Source of the DNA: an uncultured Clostridia bacterium
Lineage (GTDB): Bacteria; Bacillota; Clostridia; TANB77; CAG-508
Length of the DNA stretch: 59,844 nt
NCBI GenBank assembly: GCA_948530865.1
Contig: CAOTKV010000011.1
Span: forward strand, 1-59,844
Reading direction: 5' to 3'
Part shown: positions 7,129 through 15,656 of the stretch, in pieces
Layout of the letters: each line of letters opens with the position of its first letter
Numbering within the stretch: the first letter of the stretch is position 1
The notes under the pieces: model-generated
Told to the model about the DNA's origin: nothing
Database searches by the model: none
What the model saw: the letters and a program-made list of their open reading frames with translations, nothing else
Program-made: the position numbers and the translations under genes

Positions 7129-8145
7129 TTATTTGTTTTCAATTGCTTTTTCAGCATAAGTATTATTTACTAATTCTTCATATGGAACTTTATTTAAAAG
7201 TTCTCCTGCTTCTATCATTACATCTTCAAGTTTTTCAAAGCTTTCTTTTGTAAGTACTGGTGTATCATTCCAAGCATCTATGTCTTTATAACTTTGGATT
7301 GCAGTTTCAAGCATTTCTAAATCTGTATCTGGAAAGAAACTTTGAACTGATTCTGCAATTTCTTTAGAAGTATGTTCTTTTACCCACTGTTGACCTTCAT
7401 ATATGGCATTAGTAAAATTTTGTATTATATCAGGATTTTTTTCAATATAACTTTTTTTTGCAAAATATGCTGTATATGGTATTTCTCCTGAAGCCTCGCC
7501 AACCGATGCCACTACATAGCCTTTGCCTTGCATCTCTGTCATAGAAGCTGTTGGTTCAAATAATGTTACATATTCTGCTTCACCACTGCTAAATGCTCCT
7601 GCCATTAAATCAAACTTAATACTATCATCTAATATTAAATCTGTTTGTGGATTTATTCCATTCTGTTTTAAAACATATTCTAAAGTCATATATGGAACTC
7701 CGCCTTTTCTTCCTGGAATTACTGTTTTTCCTCTTAAATCATTCCAATTAAAATTATCTGTATTAGTTTTTGAAACTAAAAATGATCCATCTCTTTTAGT
7801 TAATTGTGCAAATACTTCTGTATGATCTTCTTTTCCTTCATTGTAAACATATATTGATGCTTCTGGTCCTGCAAATCCTATTTCTACTTGATTTGAAAGA
7901 ACTGATGTCATAACAGCATCTGCCCCTTGCCCAGTTGTAAGTTCAATTTTTATACCATATTTTTCAAAAAATCCTTTTTGAATTGCTACATATTGTGGAG
8001 AATAAAAAACTGATCTTGTAACTTCGCTTACATTAATTGTTTGCAAATTTTCATTAGTAGTATTTGAGCTACTAATTGCAATAATAATTCCAGCAACAAT
8101 AATAAGAACTATTACTGCTATTGTAAGTAATAATTTTCTTTTCAC
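7129..8145 (-). CDS. NMT1/THI5-type ABC transporter substrate-binding protein
   Basis: A 338-residue exported binding protein. The N-terminus has a Lys/Arg start and one long hydrophobic segment (about residues 4-25) without a lipobox Cys, so it is probably membrane-anchored or cleaved. FYSPQYVAIQKGFFEKYGI near 48, VEIGFAGPEASIYVY near 92 and the GKTVIPGRKGGVPYMTLEY segment near 139 are typical of NMT1/SsuA-like proteins that bind small organic sulfur or pyrimidine compounds. Start codon is GTG with AGGAGG seven bases upstream. The matching permease and ATPase genes lie 2.6 kb upstream, separated by unrelated genes. Ligand unknown. Confidence 0.85.
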   Translation of the reverse strand: MKRKLLLTIAVIVLIIVAGIIIAISSSNTTNENLQTINVSEVTRSVFYSPQYVAIQKGFFEKYGIKIELTTGQGADAVMTSVLSNQVEIGFAGPEASIYVYNEGKEDHTEVFAQLTKRDGSFLVSKTNTDNFNWNDLRGKTVIPGRKGGVPYMTLEYVLKQNGINPQTDLILDDSIKFDLMAGAFSSGEAEYVTLFEPTASMTEMQGKGYVVASVGEASGEIPYTAYFAKKSYIEKNPDIIQNFTNAIYEGQQWVKEHTSKEIAESVQSFFPDTDLEMLETAIQSYKDIDAWNDTPVLTKESFEKLEDVMIEAGELLNKVPYEELVNNTYAEKAIENK

Positions 8146-8210
8146 ACATTTTCCTCCTAACTTTTTTATATATTGTATTAGTTTTGAAGGTAAAGTGTGA
8201 AAATAAGAAT

Positions 8211-8984
8211 TTATTTAAAGAAGTAATCTACAAAATCAAGCACATCTTTTTCTCCAATTTTAAAAGAATATGGAATACCAAAAACACTAAATATAAGATA
8301 ACCAGAATCTGTCATTTCTAACAGTATATCTTTATTTAAGTTTGATAAATTAAACTCCATTACAATTTCATATTTAAAATAATCATTATAAATTTTTTGT
8401 TGTGACTTTTCAATCGGCAAATTAAGATTTTTATTAAAAATAGAACTATATAAATCATCTTTTTTAATTTTAGATATCTTTCTTTGTGATAATTTTTTAC
8501 TTTTTATTTTGCTACTTTTCATATCAAAATAATTATATGATAAAGTGTTAATATTTGAATTATTTATAAAGTCAGTTGCTTCCATTAAATCTTTTAATGT
8601 ATTAATTTCATAATTATAATTTACATACAAATAATATTCATTTTCTTTTTCAAATTGTATTACTATAATATAATTTTCGTTAATTTCTTTTAGTGAATAC
8701 ATTTTACAGTTGACTTTATATTCAACTGATTCTTCACTATATGTTTTTATTTCTTTCTCGATTAGCAATTTATCTAAAATATCATTATTTACTATACTTT
8801 CTCCATAATTATAAGTATTGCTATTAAATTCAATTATATTGAATTTATAATTATTAGATAATTGATTCCATGGTATTTCTTTTGCCAAATCATCATTATA
8901 TTCTTCTTTCGAGAAATTTAAACAAAACATTACAATTAAAAAAAATATTATAAATATACAAATAACTGTTTTTTTTCTAATCAT
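8211..8984 (-). CDS. Unknown membrane-anchored or secreted protein
   Basis: A 257-residue protein with an N-terminal hydrophobic segment (residues 7-24, IRKKTVICIFIIFFLIVMF) and a Lys-, Asn- and Tyr-rich extracellular part of about 230 residues. No lipobox of normal form, no known domain. Ribosome site TTGGAGA precedes the ATG. It lies 28 bases after the secreted protease gene and 65 bases before the SBP gene, so it may belong to the protease transcript. Function unknown. Confidence 0.65.
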   Translation of the reverse strand: MIRKKTVICIFIIFFLIVMFCLNFSKEEYNDDLAKEIPWNQLSNNYKFNIIEFNSNTYNYGESIVNNDILDKLLIEKEIKTYSEESVEYKVNCKMYSLKEINENYIIVIQFEKENEYYLYVNYNYEINTLKDLMEATDFINNSNINTLSYNYFDMKSSKIKSKKLSQRKISKIKKDDLYSSIFNKNLNLPIEKSQQKIYNDYFKYEIVMEFNLSNLNKDILLEMTDSGYLIFSVFGIPYSFKIGEKDVLDFVDYFFK

Positions 8985-9012
8985 ATATTCTCCAATTAAT
9001 TATAATATAAAA

Positions 9013-10011
9013 TTAGTTATAACTATTAATTAAATCGATAATATCTTGTGTTATTCTTCTTCCATATGTTTCAAATGAAGTTACATTACCAAAAATATTT
9101 TTATTAGTTATAAGTGCTGAAACAAGTCCCACTGCATAATTATCATTTGTTCTTAAAATAGGACCGCCACTCATACCTTCATAATTTACAGCAGTAGTAT
9201 GAAAATATGTATCATATGTTTTTTGAATTGAGCCTTGTGTATAATACTGTGATTTTGCGTTTCCAACTAATTTAGGATAACCATATTCTTTTACAGATAA
9301 TCCATTCATTTCTTTATTGGTTCCATAAGATTGAGAGCCAAACCAACCGAATTCATCTCCCATATTCCAGTCTAATTCAATTACTGCAAGGTCGTATGCT
9401 CTATTTTCATGATTATCACGCCAACTCTGATATGTATATATTTGTTGCCATCCAGAACTTTTTCCATTATGCGATGAACCATTATCATAAGCTGGATAAA
9501 AAACTACTGGCATTATATTATTATTATCGTCATAAATACAATGAGCAGCAGTTACTAATAGTTTTGGACCAACTAAGAAGCCACTACCAGAATCTAACCC
9601 ACCATTAATTGTTAGTCTACATAAACGATATTCTTTAGGTGACAATCTATTGAATAAACTAGTTGATGGATCTTCGCTTAGTAATTGTGCAAAATTATCA
9701 CGCATACTTTCTCTAATATTTGGCTTATAATAACTTGTTTCTGTTACAACTTTTTTATATTTTAATTTATTTTTTTCTTGTAGTTCCTCAAATGTAATAT
9801 TTTCTAACTTATCACTACCCTTTCTTTGCACCACAAATTCTGTATCTTCGACCAAACCATTATCAAATGTTTCAATATCTTCTGCATATTCATTTAGTTT
9901 TTCATAAATTTCCTCATCAGAAATATTAGTACTCTCAACTGCAAATACAACATTAGAGAAAATAAAAATTATAATACATAAAAGTGTAGTAATTTTTAAA
10001 ATTTTTTTCAT
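9013..10011 (-). CDS. Secreted trypsin-fold (V8-like) serine protease
   Basis: A 332-residue preproprotein. A signal peptide (residues 1-25, ending VFA) is followed by a charged pro-region of about 100 residues. The catalytic domain shows GSGFLVGPKLLVTAAHCIYD (His), YDLAVIELDW (Asp) and YEGMSGGPILR (Ser), the triad order of glutamyl endopeptidase/V8-like proteases. It is predicted to act outside the cell after removal of the pro-region. Ribosome site AAAGGAGGAG. It has its own promoter inside an inverted repeat (10088-10189) and splits the ABC transporter genes. Confidence 0.88.
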   Translation of the reverse strand: MKKILKITTLLCIIIFIFSNVVFAVESTNISDEEIYEKLNEYAEDIETFDNGLVEDTEFVVQRKGSDKLENITFEELQEKNKLKYKKVVTETSYYKPNIRESMRDNFAQLLSEDPSTSLFNRLSPKEYRLCRLTINGGLDSGSGFLVGPKLLVTAAHCIYDDNNNIMPVVFYPAYDNGSSHNGKSSGWQQIYTYQSWRDNHENRAYDLAVIELDWNMGDEFGWFGSQSYGTNKEMNGLSVKEYGYPKLVGNAKSQYYTQGSIQKTYDTYFHTTAVNYEGMSGGPILRTNDNYAVGLVSALITNKNIFGNVTSFETYGRRITQDIIDLINSYN

Positions 10012-10087
10012 AATAACTCCTCCTTTTTAAGAAAATATTTTTTATTTTAGGAGTGCTGGCAAATTATATAAGATTAATGAAAAAAGT

Positions 10088-10189
10088 AAGACTGATATTC
10101 CTTTATAATATCTCCTTTTAATTAACTTCTTTATATCATATTTAGATATAATACTCAATACTTTAAAAAGTATCAAACGTATCAGTCTT
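10088..10189. repeat. Ten-base inverted repeat straddling the protease promoter
   Basis: AAGACTGATA at 10088-10097 and its exact complement TATCAGTCTT at 10180-10189, 82 bases apart. One arm is upstream of the -35 and the other in the transcribed leader, so it cannot act only as an RNA hairpin; a looping operator for a two-site regulator is possible. Confidence 0.5.
10148..10176 (-). promoter_or_regulatory. Promoter of the protease gene
   Basis: Minus strand TTGATA at 10171-10176, 17 bases, TATTAT at 10148-10153. The predicted leader is about 130 bases. Confidence 0.6.
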
Positions 10190-10227
10190 ATCAAATTTAT
10201 CAATTATTAATTTTAATATATTATTTG

Positions 10228-10599
10228 TTACATATCTTTTATCCTTCTTAACACTGCACGAATAATTTTCTTTGGTCCTGGTTTAAAGTTTTTATTTTTC
10301 TTTCCCCTATATTCTTCAGCTTCGATATAATCTCTTAAAATTCCTTCATCACATTCATAATATATTTTATCTGTTGCATATTCAATCGCACCTTTTATTG
10401 CAGAAAAAGTATCTCCATATTTATTAGCTATTATTGGATATACTTCACTTTCTAAACTAAATTTATAAAAACTTTCTTGACAATATAATAGATAAATAGC
10501 ATCAATTAAGTATTTAGTTCCTGTGTGGTCAAAATTAAAATTTAAATATTCTAGTTCTTCATTTATTGCATTTTTTATATTCTTTATTTTTGTTATCAT
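10228..10599 (-). CDS. Stand-alone Spo0A C-terminal-domain (DNA-binding) protein
   Basis: A 123-residue protein without a receiver domain. The segment GTKYLIDAIYLLYCQESF, then VYPIIANKYGDTFSAIKGAIEYATDKI, follows the pattern of the Spo0A effector domain (G-x-x-Y-L-x-D-A-I, P-x-I-A-x-K-Y-x-x-x-x-x-x-V-E-x-x-I-R-x-A-I). Family members bind DNA; without the phosphorylation domain it may be constitutive or regulated through expression. A basic C-terminal tail is present. AGGAGAGG precedes ATG. A paralogue lies at 12409-12711 on the other side of the ABC genes. Confidence 0.75.
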   Translation of the reverse strand: MITKIKNIKNAINEELEYLNFNFDHTGTKYLIDAIYLLYCQESFYKFSLESEVYPIIANKYGDTFSAIKGAIEYATDKIYYECDEGILRDYIEAEEYRGKKNKNFKPGPKKIIRAVLRRIKDM

Positions 10600-10705
10600 A
10601 TAAATATTCCTCTCCTTTTTTACATATAATATTATATATTAATACTCTTTATATATTAGATACTATTTGTATGCAAAATGGACTCAATTTTTTAAAATTT
10701 TTTTC

Positions 10706-10746
10706 AAAAAAAGAGTATTAGAATTAAAAAAATTCCAATACCCTTT
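10706..10746 (-). terminator. Terminator after the ABC permease
   Basis: Minus strand GGGTATTGGAATT pairs with AATTCTAATACTC (one mismatch) and is followed by seven T residues, eight bases past the permease stop codon. Strong intrinsic terminator. Confidence 0.8.
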
Positions 10747-10754
10747 AAAAATTT

Positions 10755-11562
10755 CTAGCTTACTCTCCTTCTCAGTATAAATTTTTCGAGTAACAAAACT
10801 GCTCCATACATAATTCCGGCAACAACACCTAGAATTATTACACTTGTCATAACTAAATCTAATTTAAACACTTGCCCACCATATACAATCAAATATCCAA
10901 GTCCAGCTTTTGAAACTAAAAATTCTCCTGAAATTACACCAACTAAAGAAAGTCCAATATTTACTTTTAGAGAATTTATAAATGTACTAATATTAGCTGG
11001 AATTACTATTTTAGTAAGTACTTGGAATCTACTTGCTTTAAACGTTTTTGCCATTTTGATTAACTCTTTATCTGTTTTTAAAAAACCATTCAAATTTTCA
11101 AGTATTGTTACCACTAAAGAAATTGCAACACCCATTACTATAATTGCTGGTGTTCCTGCTCCTACCCAAATTATAATTATTGGTCCGAAGAGCAACTTTA
11201 GGCAAACTGTTTAGTACAACTAAATATGGATCAAAAACTTTTGATAAAAACTCAGACCACCACAAAATTATCGCTATAAGTACACCTAAACTTGTTCCTA
11301 TTAAAAATCCAATAACTGTTTCATATGTTGTAACTAAAATATGTTTTACTAGGTCATTTGAAGATAGATTCATAAAAGTTTTTAAAATCCTACTTGGACT
11401 ACTTGTTATAAAACTATCTATTACTCCATTATTTGCTAAAACTTCCCAAATTCCTAAAAAGAGCATTAAAATAAATATTTGTGTAAATAAAACCATAAAT
11501 TTGTTTTTTCTGATTTTTCTTAAATATTCTTTTCTTTCATTAGATATTATTTTTTTATTCAT
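10755..11562 (-). pseudogene. SsuC/ThiX-type ABC transporter permease, frameshifted
   Basis: The N-terminal part (start ATG at 11560-11562, overlapping the ATPase stop) runs through four membrane segments to NSLPKVAL; the remainder, GPIIIIWVGAGTPAI and the EAA-loop region (MAKTFKASRFQVLTKIVIP), is in another frame. Removing one base near 11187 (the extra C in CTTCGGACC on the coding strand) restores an unbroken PKVALGPIIIIWVG, the expected permease motif, giving about 268 residues. Both parts are otherwise well conserved, so this is a recent inactivation or a sequence error. The SBP and ATPase genes of the same system are intact. Confidence 0.85.
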
Positions 11563-12322
11563 CAACTCCAAGCTCCTTCCATAGAGTATTAAAGTAACTT
11601 GTAAATTCAGTTTGTTCTCTACAATTTATTGGAGTTCTATTTTCTAAACTAAATTTTATTTCGTGAATATTTTTTATTGTTCCAGGTCTTTTGCTCAAAA
11701 CTAATACTCTATCAGACATACTTATAGCTTCTGAAATATCATGAGTTACCATCAATGCTGTTATATTTTCTTTTCTTAAAATTTCATATATATCATGTGT
11801 AACCATGATTCTAGTTTGATAATCTAAAGCTGAAAAGGCTTCATCTAATAATAGTATTTTTGGCTTTGTAGCAAGAGTTCTAATTAGAGCAACCCTTTGT
11901 CTCATTCCTCCAGAAAGTTCTGTTGGATATTTATCTTTAAATTCATATAAATCATATTTTTTAAGTAAACTTTCTACATATTGTTTTTTCTCTTTATCTA
12001 ATTGTTTTTTTATTTCTAACCCCAATAGTGTGTTTTGTAATATTGTTTTCCATTCTAATAAGCAATCTCGTTGCAACATATAACCTATCTTTTCTGAAAT
12101 ACCATCTACTTTTTCATTCTCTATGTATATATCTCCAGTTGTTTTTTCTTCTAATCCTGCAATTATTGAAAGGAGTGTTGATTTTCCGCAACCACTTGGT
12201 CCTATTATACTTACAAATTCACCTTCTTTTATATCAAAATCAATATTATGAATAGCTACAACTTCACCTTCTTTTCCTTGATATACTTTACTAATATTAT
12301 TTGTTTCTAATATTTTTTTCAT
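11555..12322 (-). CDS. ABC transporter ATPase, SsuB/TauB type
   Basis: A 255-residue nucleotide-binding protein. Walker A GPSGCGKSTLL near 43, Q-loop MLQRDCLLEW near 84, signature LSGGMRQRVALIRTLA near 137, Walker B ILLLDEAFSALD near 158 and the switch His in MVTHDISEAI near 193 are all intact. Two adjacent ATGs follow GGAGG; the second has the better spacing (six bases) and is used here. It powers import with the permease (10755-11562, frameshifted) and the SBP at 7129-8145. Nitrate/sulfonate/taurine-type family, ligand unknown. Confidence 0.9.
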   Translation of the reverse strand: MKKILETNNISKVYQGKEGEVVAIHNIDFDIKEGEFVSIIGPSGCGKSTLLSIIAGLEEKTTGDIYIENEKVDGISEKIGYMLQRDCLLEWKTILQNTLLGLEIKKQLDKEKKQYVESLLKKYDLYEFKDKYPTELSGGMRQRVALIRTLATKPKILLLDEAFSALDYQTRIMVTHDIYEILRKENITALMVTHDISEAISMSDRVLVLSKRPGTIKNIHEIKFSLENRTPINCREQTEFTSYFNTLWKELGVDE

Positions 12323-12380
12323 CATATTCCTCCAAAAACTAATATTAGTATATTTTATGTTAATTAAAATTAAAGAGTGA

Positions 12381-12410
12381 AAAAAAGACGAACTTTTTAG
12401 TCCGCCTTTT
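12381..12410 (-). terminator. Terminator, 30-base copy 1 of a repeated unit
   Basis: Minus strand stem GGCGGAC/GTTCGTC with loop TAAAAA and a run of seven T. It is identical over 30 bases to 15657-15686. It lies directly after the 12409-12711 reading frame. Confidence 0.8.
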
Positions 12411-12711
12411 ATATGTATCTTCCATTTGCTAATTTATATAATACTTCTTGAATTACTACTTTAGGTGTTATTTTAATTTTTCTATTGTTAGGATTTTTCA
12501 AGTAAAAAATATTTATCATATTATCAGTTGCTTTAGCTATATTAGATTTAAAAGTGCTTACATTTGTCCTATACTTTTTGGCAATTACTTGATACACATA
12601 TTTATCTAAATTAGATGTAACAACCATATAATCATTACTTTCATAAATATATAAAATACATTCAATCATATAAATAGTACCAATATTAGACAAACTATAT
12701 CCAAATTTCAT
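12409..12711 (-). CDS. Stand-alone Spo0A C-terminal-domain protein (second copy)
   Basis: A 100-residue paralogue of the 10228-10599 product. GYSLSNIGTIYMIECILYIY and VYQVIAKKYRTNVSTFKSNI align with the Spo0A effector domain, ending with ITPKVVIQEVLYKL as in the last Spo0A helix. No receiver domain is encoded. The ATG has only a weak AAAGAA ribosome site, and three 10-base direct repeats lie upstream (12754-12790). It is transcribed toward the ABC genes but separated by a terminator and by the ATPase promoter region. Confidence 0.7.
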   Translation of the reverse strand: MKFGYSLSNIGTIYMIECILYIYESNDYMVVTSNLDKYVYQVIAKKYRTNVSTFKSNIAKATDNMINIFYLKNPNNRKIKITPKVVIQEVLYKLANGRYI

Positions 12712-12753
12712 TAATTCTTTTTTTATCTTATTTCTTATATTTCCTCATCTCCA

Positions 12754-12790
12754 TTTTACATTTTTTTACATTTTCTTACATTTTTAACAA
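12754..12790. repeat. Direct repeats with a 10-bp period upstream of the Spo0A-C-like gene
   Basis: The core TTTTNTTACA recurs three times (with a fourth partial copy ending TTTTTAACA) at exactly 10-bp spacing, so every copy faces the same side of the helix. It lies 43-79 bp upstream of the 12409-12711 start and on the other side leads to the 12961-13421 gene. Confidence 0.55.
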
Positions 12791-12960
12791 AAATTATTTT
12801 TAGCGTAGTATACTTTTAAAGATGCCTATGCAAGTTATTGGCATTGCCACTTTTAAGAATTTCAGACGAATTTGTTGATTTTTAAAAGTGGAGTTTAGAG
12901 GTGGAATTCAAACAGTACCTTGTAACTCATTAACCAAACAAATTAATGGAGGTATTACTA

Positions 12961-13421
12961 TGAAAACCTTAAAGAACATCTTTGCAACTCGTCGGTTTTG
13001 TGCTCTTGTTTTGGCACTCATAATGAGTATCAGCATGTTTGGTAGCACCACTGTATTCGCTACTGAAACTGATACAAGCATAACCCCTCATGTTACAGTT
13101 CTGATGCATGGTTCTACCCATGATTATGTCACTGGAAGCCAAACATTGGGAAGATTTGAGTTAAAAAAATCATCTACCTATCCCTCAACAGAGCAAAAAA
13201 TGCTTACAATTTCATATTCTTATGAAGACGAATCACATTTCCATAAAGCAAATTTAGTATTTAAGGGAAGTGCGGGTTATGAGACAGTTGTTCCTCTTGG
13301 TGAGAATTTAACTGGAAAAGCAACTGTTTCCCTTAGATATAATCAGACATATACTGTTACAGTTGATACTGAACCTGGATGTAATTCAAGATATATGATT
13401 TCTGTAAACGTATATTATTAA
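12961..13421 (+). CDS. Small secreted protein, unknown
   Basis: A 153-residue protein. The start is the ATG at 12961, preceded by TGGAGG; a longer frame upstream has no ribosome site. Signal peptide: basic N-terminus, hydrophobic stretch (LVLALIMSISMFGSTTVFA) and an AxA-like cleavage site after about residue 38. The mature part of about 115 residues is Ser/Thr-rich and predicted beta-rich (for example ATVSLRYNQTYTVTVDTEP), with a single Cys and no recognised domain. Base composition is richer in G and C than neighbours. It stands alone on the plus strand with its own terminator. Confidence 0.75.
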
Positions 13422-13445
13422 TTAATTTTCAAATTCCACTTCTAA

Positions 13446-13475
13446 CCAAAAGGCGAAGATTTCTTCGCCTTTTGG
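13446..13475 (+). terminator. Terminator after the small secreted protein gene
   Basis: Long self-complementary stem CCAAAAGGCGAAG... CTTCGCCTTTTGG; A-rich on one arm and T-rich on the other, so usable by both converging genes. Confidence 0.8.
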
Positions 13476-13480
13476 CTTAT

Positions 13481-15199
13481 TTAAAAATATATTGAATTGT
13501 AAACTTCATTTTCTATTGTATAATCAGGATACATTTCTAAATCTGGTCTTGCTATATCTTCGTCTTTAACACTATCAAATTCATATGAATAATTACATTC
13601 TGTTATACAGTTATCATAAAAGCCATTTGGAATTTCTTTTTTTACTTTATCTTTAAACTCTTCTTTTACAATTACTCCAGTTTCTTTATCTATCCATCTA
13701 ATTGCCTCTGAATTAATATATTCATCAGCATAACTATTTTCATACTTATATGTATCTTTTCCATTTATGTTTTCTTCACCTAAATATGTATATTTTACAT
13801 TATTATCATTACTTTCCTTCATTACTGAATAAGATAGTCCAAATTTATGAAGTCTATTTATTTCTTCAACATTACTTATATCTAATATAGTAATATTTTT
13901 ATCCATTATTAATATTGCTTCATTAGAATTATAATCAATATATGTTATTGATATTATTTTACCATTGTTATCAGTAACCTTTTCATTAACAATATTATTT
14001 TTAAAGTAATATTCTTTATATATAGTAGATTCTTCATTGATATCTGGATAATATTTTCTTTCTGCTTTTATATAATGTACATTTTCATATTTACTTGCTT
14101 TATGATATATTTTTATAATATCTTTTATAGACATATAATTTGTATTTCCTGTATAAAATATTACTATAACTAAACAAATAGTTATACATGATATAATGGT
14201 AATTATTTTCTTTTTATTTTTTAATTTATCTATTAATTTTATATTATCAATTCTTCTTTCTAAATTTTTCTTATCATCACTCAAACACATTGTTTGAATT
14301 AAGAATCTATCTGAGTTTATCATAGATATTTTTACTAATGTTTTGCAATATTCTTTTTGTATCTCGTTATTTTCATTTTCCATAGCTAGTTCATCTGTCG
14401 CCAATTCTAAATCTTTTTTTACTTGATTTAATAATAGCCATACAATAGGATTAAATATGTAAACACATCTTAATATTGTAATTAGTATATTTAAAATATT
14501 ATCTTTTCTTTTATAATGAGACAACTCATGCCAAAAAATATACTCAATTTCTGTATTTGATAATTCTAATATATTGTCACTAATTAAAATTCTCACATTA
14601 AACACACCAAAAATTGATGGCATTTTAATAATATTTTGTTTTACTATTTTTATTTTCCTATTTATATTTAATTTTTCCTTGCTTCTATTTAATATATTTT
14701 CAATTTCTTCATTCTTCAATATATTTTTTCTTATTCTTAATTCAAAAGAAATATATGTTATTAAACATGAAAGAGAACTTACTAATATTAAACTTAACCA
14801 CAATAATGGCAAGAAAACTATTATATTAAAAGAATTTTCTTTAGATTTATTAGGTACTATTATATTATCTTCTTTATTTTCTAAATCTGCAGATACTTCT
14901 ATTACTTCATTATTTTTTTCGAGCAAATTATTTCTCACAACAGATATTTCCTCAATTTTTTGCAAATTTATTGGAAATAAACTATATACACTTATACTAC
15001 TTTTAACTTGAATTGGGATTATTAAACTAATTAAAAATATAATCCATATTCTACTTATCCACTTTGAAGATATTTTCTTTTTTAGTAATTTTCTTATTAT
15101 TAAAATTGATACTCCAATAATACTTGCTACTATTGACATATAAACTATCTTATAAAATATAGGTTCTATTTTATAACATAAATATATTAAATTTTCCAT
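13481..15199 (-). CDS. BlaR1/MecR1-like M56 metallopeptidase with an unusual sensor domain
   Basis: A 572-residue membrane protein. Four hydrophobic segments lie near residues 15-33, 48-64, 127-150 and 335-352. The cytoplasmic zinc peptidase motif WHELSHYKRKDN (HExxH) is near 224. BlaR1 normally ends in a penicillin-binding sensor with STxK, but here the extracellular region is an approximately 215-residue domain resembling LolA/MucB-type lipoprotein-sorting folds (YKYENSYADEY, AIRWIDKETGVIVKEEF) with no STxK found. It probably cleaves the BlaI-like repressor encoded three bases upstream in response to another signal. Confidence 0.85.
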   Translation of the reverse strand: MENLIYLCYKIEPIFYKIVYMSIVASIIGVSILIIRKLLKKKISSKWISRIWIIFLISLIIPIQVKSSISVYSLFPINLQKIEEISVVRNNLLEKNNEVIEVSADLENKEDNIIVPNKSKENSFNIIVFLPLLWLSLILVSSLSCLITYISFELRIRKNILKNEEIENILNRSKEKLNINRKIKIVKQNIIKMPSIFGVFNVRILISDNILELSNTEIEYIFWHELSHYKRKDNILNILITILRCVYIFNPIVWLLLNQVKKDLELATDELAMENENNEIQKEYCKTLVKISMINSDRFLIQTMCLSDDKKNLERRIDNIKLIDKLKNKKKIITIISCITICLVIVIFYTGNTNYMSIKDIIKIYHKASKYENVHYIKAERKYYPDINEESTIYKEYYFKNNIVNEKVTDNNGKIISITYIDYNSNEAILIMDKNITILDISNVEEINRLHKFGLSYSVMKESNDNNVKYTYLGEENINGKDTYKYENSYADEYINSEAIRWIDKETGVIVKEEFKDKVKKEIPNGFYDNCITECNYSYEFDSVKDEDIARPDLEMYPDYTIENEVYNSIYF

Positions 15200-15201
15200 C
15201 T

Positions 15202-15573
15202 TTAGTTCTCACTTTCATCATCTATTCTTTTTAACAATTCTTGTACATCTTTTTTGGTTAATTTATTTTCTTTAACAAAATTTAGTAACATAGAATTAAT
15301 TGCTCCTTGATAAATATTTTCTAAAAAGTTATTTCCTTCTTTCCTTAAAAAATCATCTTTATTTATAAGTGCTTCATATATATAGGTTTTTCCTTTCTTT
15401 TCTGTAATTCGTATTGCTCCTTTCCTTACCATTCGACCTAATAATGTTCTTATTCCATTTTCAGAAATTGTGTCATCATTTTTTATTTCATCTAATATAT
15501 CAAATGATGTTACTTTTCCATATTTCCATATTATTTGCATAATATAAATTTCTGAATCTGATAGTTTTAACAT
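15202..15573 (-). CDS. BlaI/MecI-type transcriptional repressor
   Basis: A 123-residue winged-helix repressor. LKLSDSEIYIMQIIWKYG and NGIRTLLGRMVRKGAI are the DNA-binding part, KKGKTYIYEALI is the wing and the C-terminus is the dimerisation and cleavage region. I start at the ATG of 15571-15573 because GGAGAG stands before it and the promoter -10 is just upstream; a longer frame would begin inside the operator. It precedes the BlaR1-like gene by two bases. Two TACA/TGTA palindromes upstream suggest self-repression. Confidence 0.88.
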   Translation of the reverse strand: MLKLSDSEIYIMQIIWKYGKVTSFDILDEIKNDDTISENGIRTLLGRMVRKGAIRITEKKGKTYIYEALINKDDFLRKEGNNFLENIYQGAINSMLLNFVKENKLTKKDVQELLKRIDDESEN

Positions 15574-15598
15574 TTTATCTCTCCTTTCAATTTTGTTT

Positions 15599-15627
15599 AT
15601 TATACACTTGTGTAACAATCAAGTCAA
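15599..15627 (-). promoter_or_regulatory. Promoter of the BlaI/BlaR1-like operon
   Basis: Minus strand TTGACT at 15622-15627, 17 bases, TATAAT at 15599-15604. A BlaI-type palindrome overlaps the -10 and spacer. Confidence 0.85.
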
Positions 15628-15650
15628 TAGCCATTATACAAATGTATAAT
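15599..15650 (-). promoter_or_regulatory. Two BlaI-type operators
   Basis: Site 1 around 15600-15617 (TTATACAC-TT-GTGTAACA) covers the spacer and -10; site 2 at 15633-15650 is perfect (ATTATACA-AA-TGTATAAT). Both have the TACA-N2-TGTA type core known for BlaI/MecI operators and are about 33 bp apart. Confidence 0.75.
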
Positions 15651-15656
15651 AAAGAT

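Noticed and set aside
10100..10125. Tiny peptide gene upstream of the protease (ATA start after AAAGGAG)
   Set aside because: No ATG, GTG or TTG start; ten codons; no support beyond the ribosome-like site.
13481..15573. Beta-lactam resistance operon
   Set aside because: The sensor lacks a penicillin-binding motif and there is no beta-lactamase or PBP2a gene nearby.
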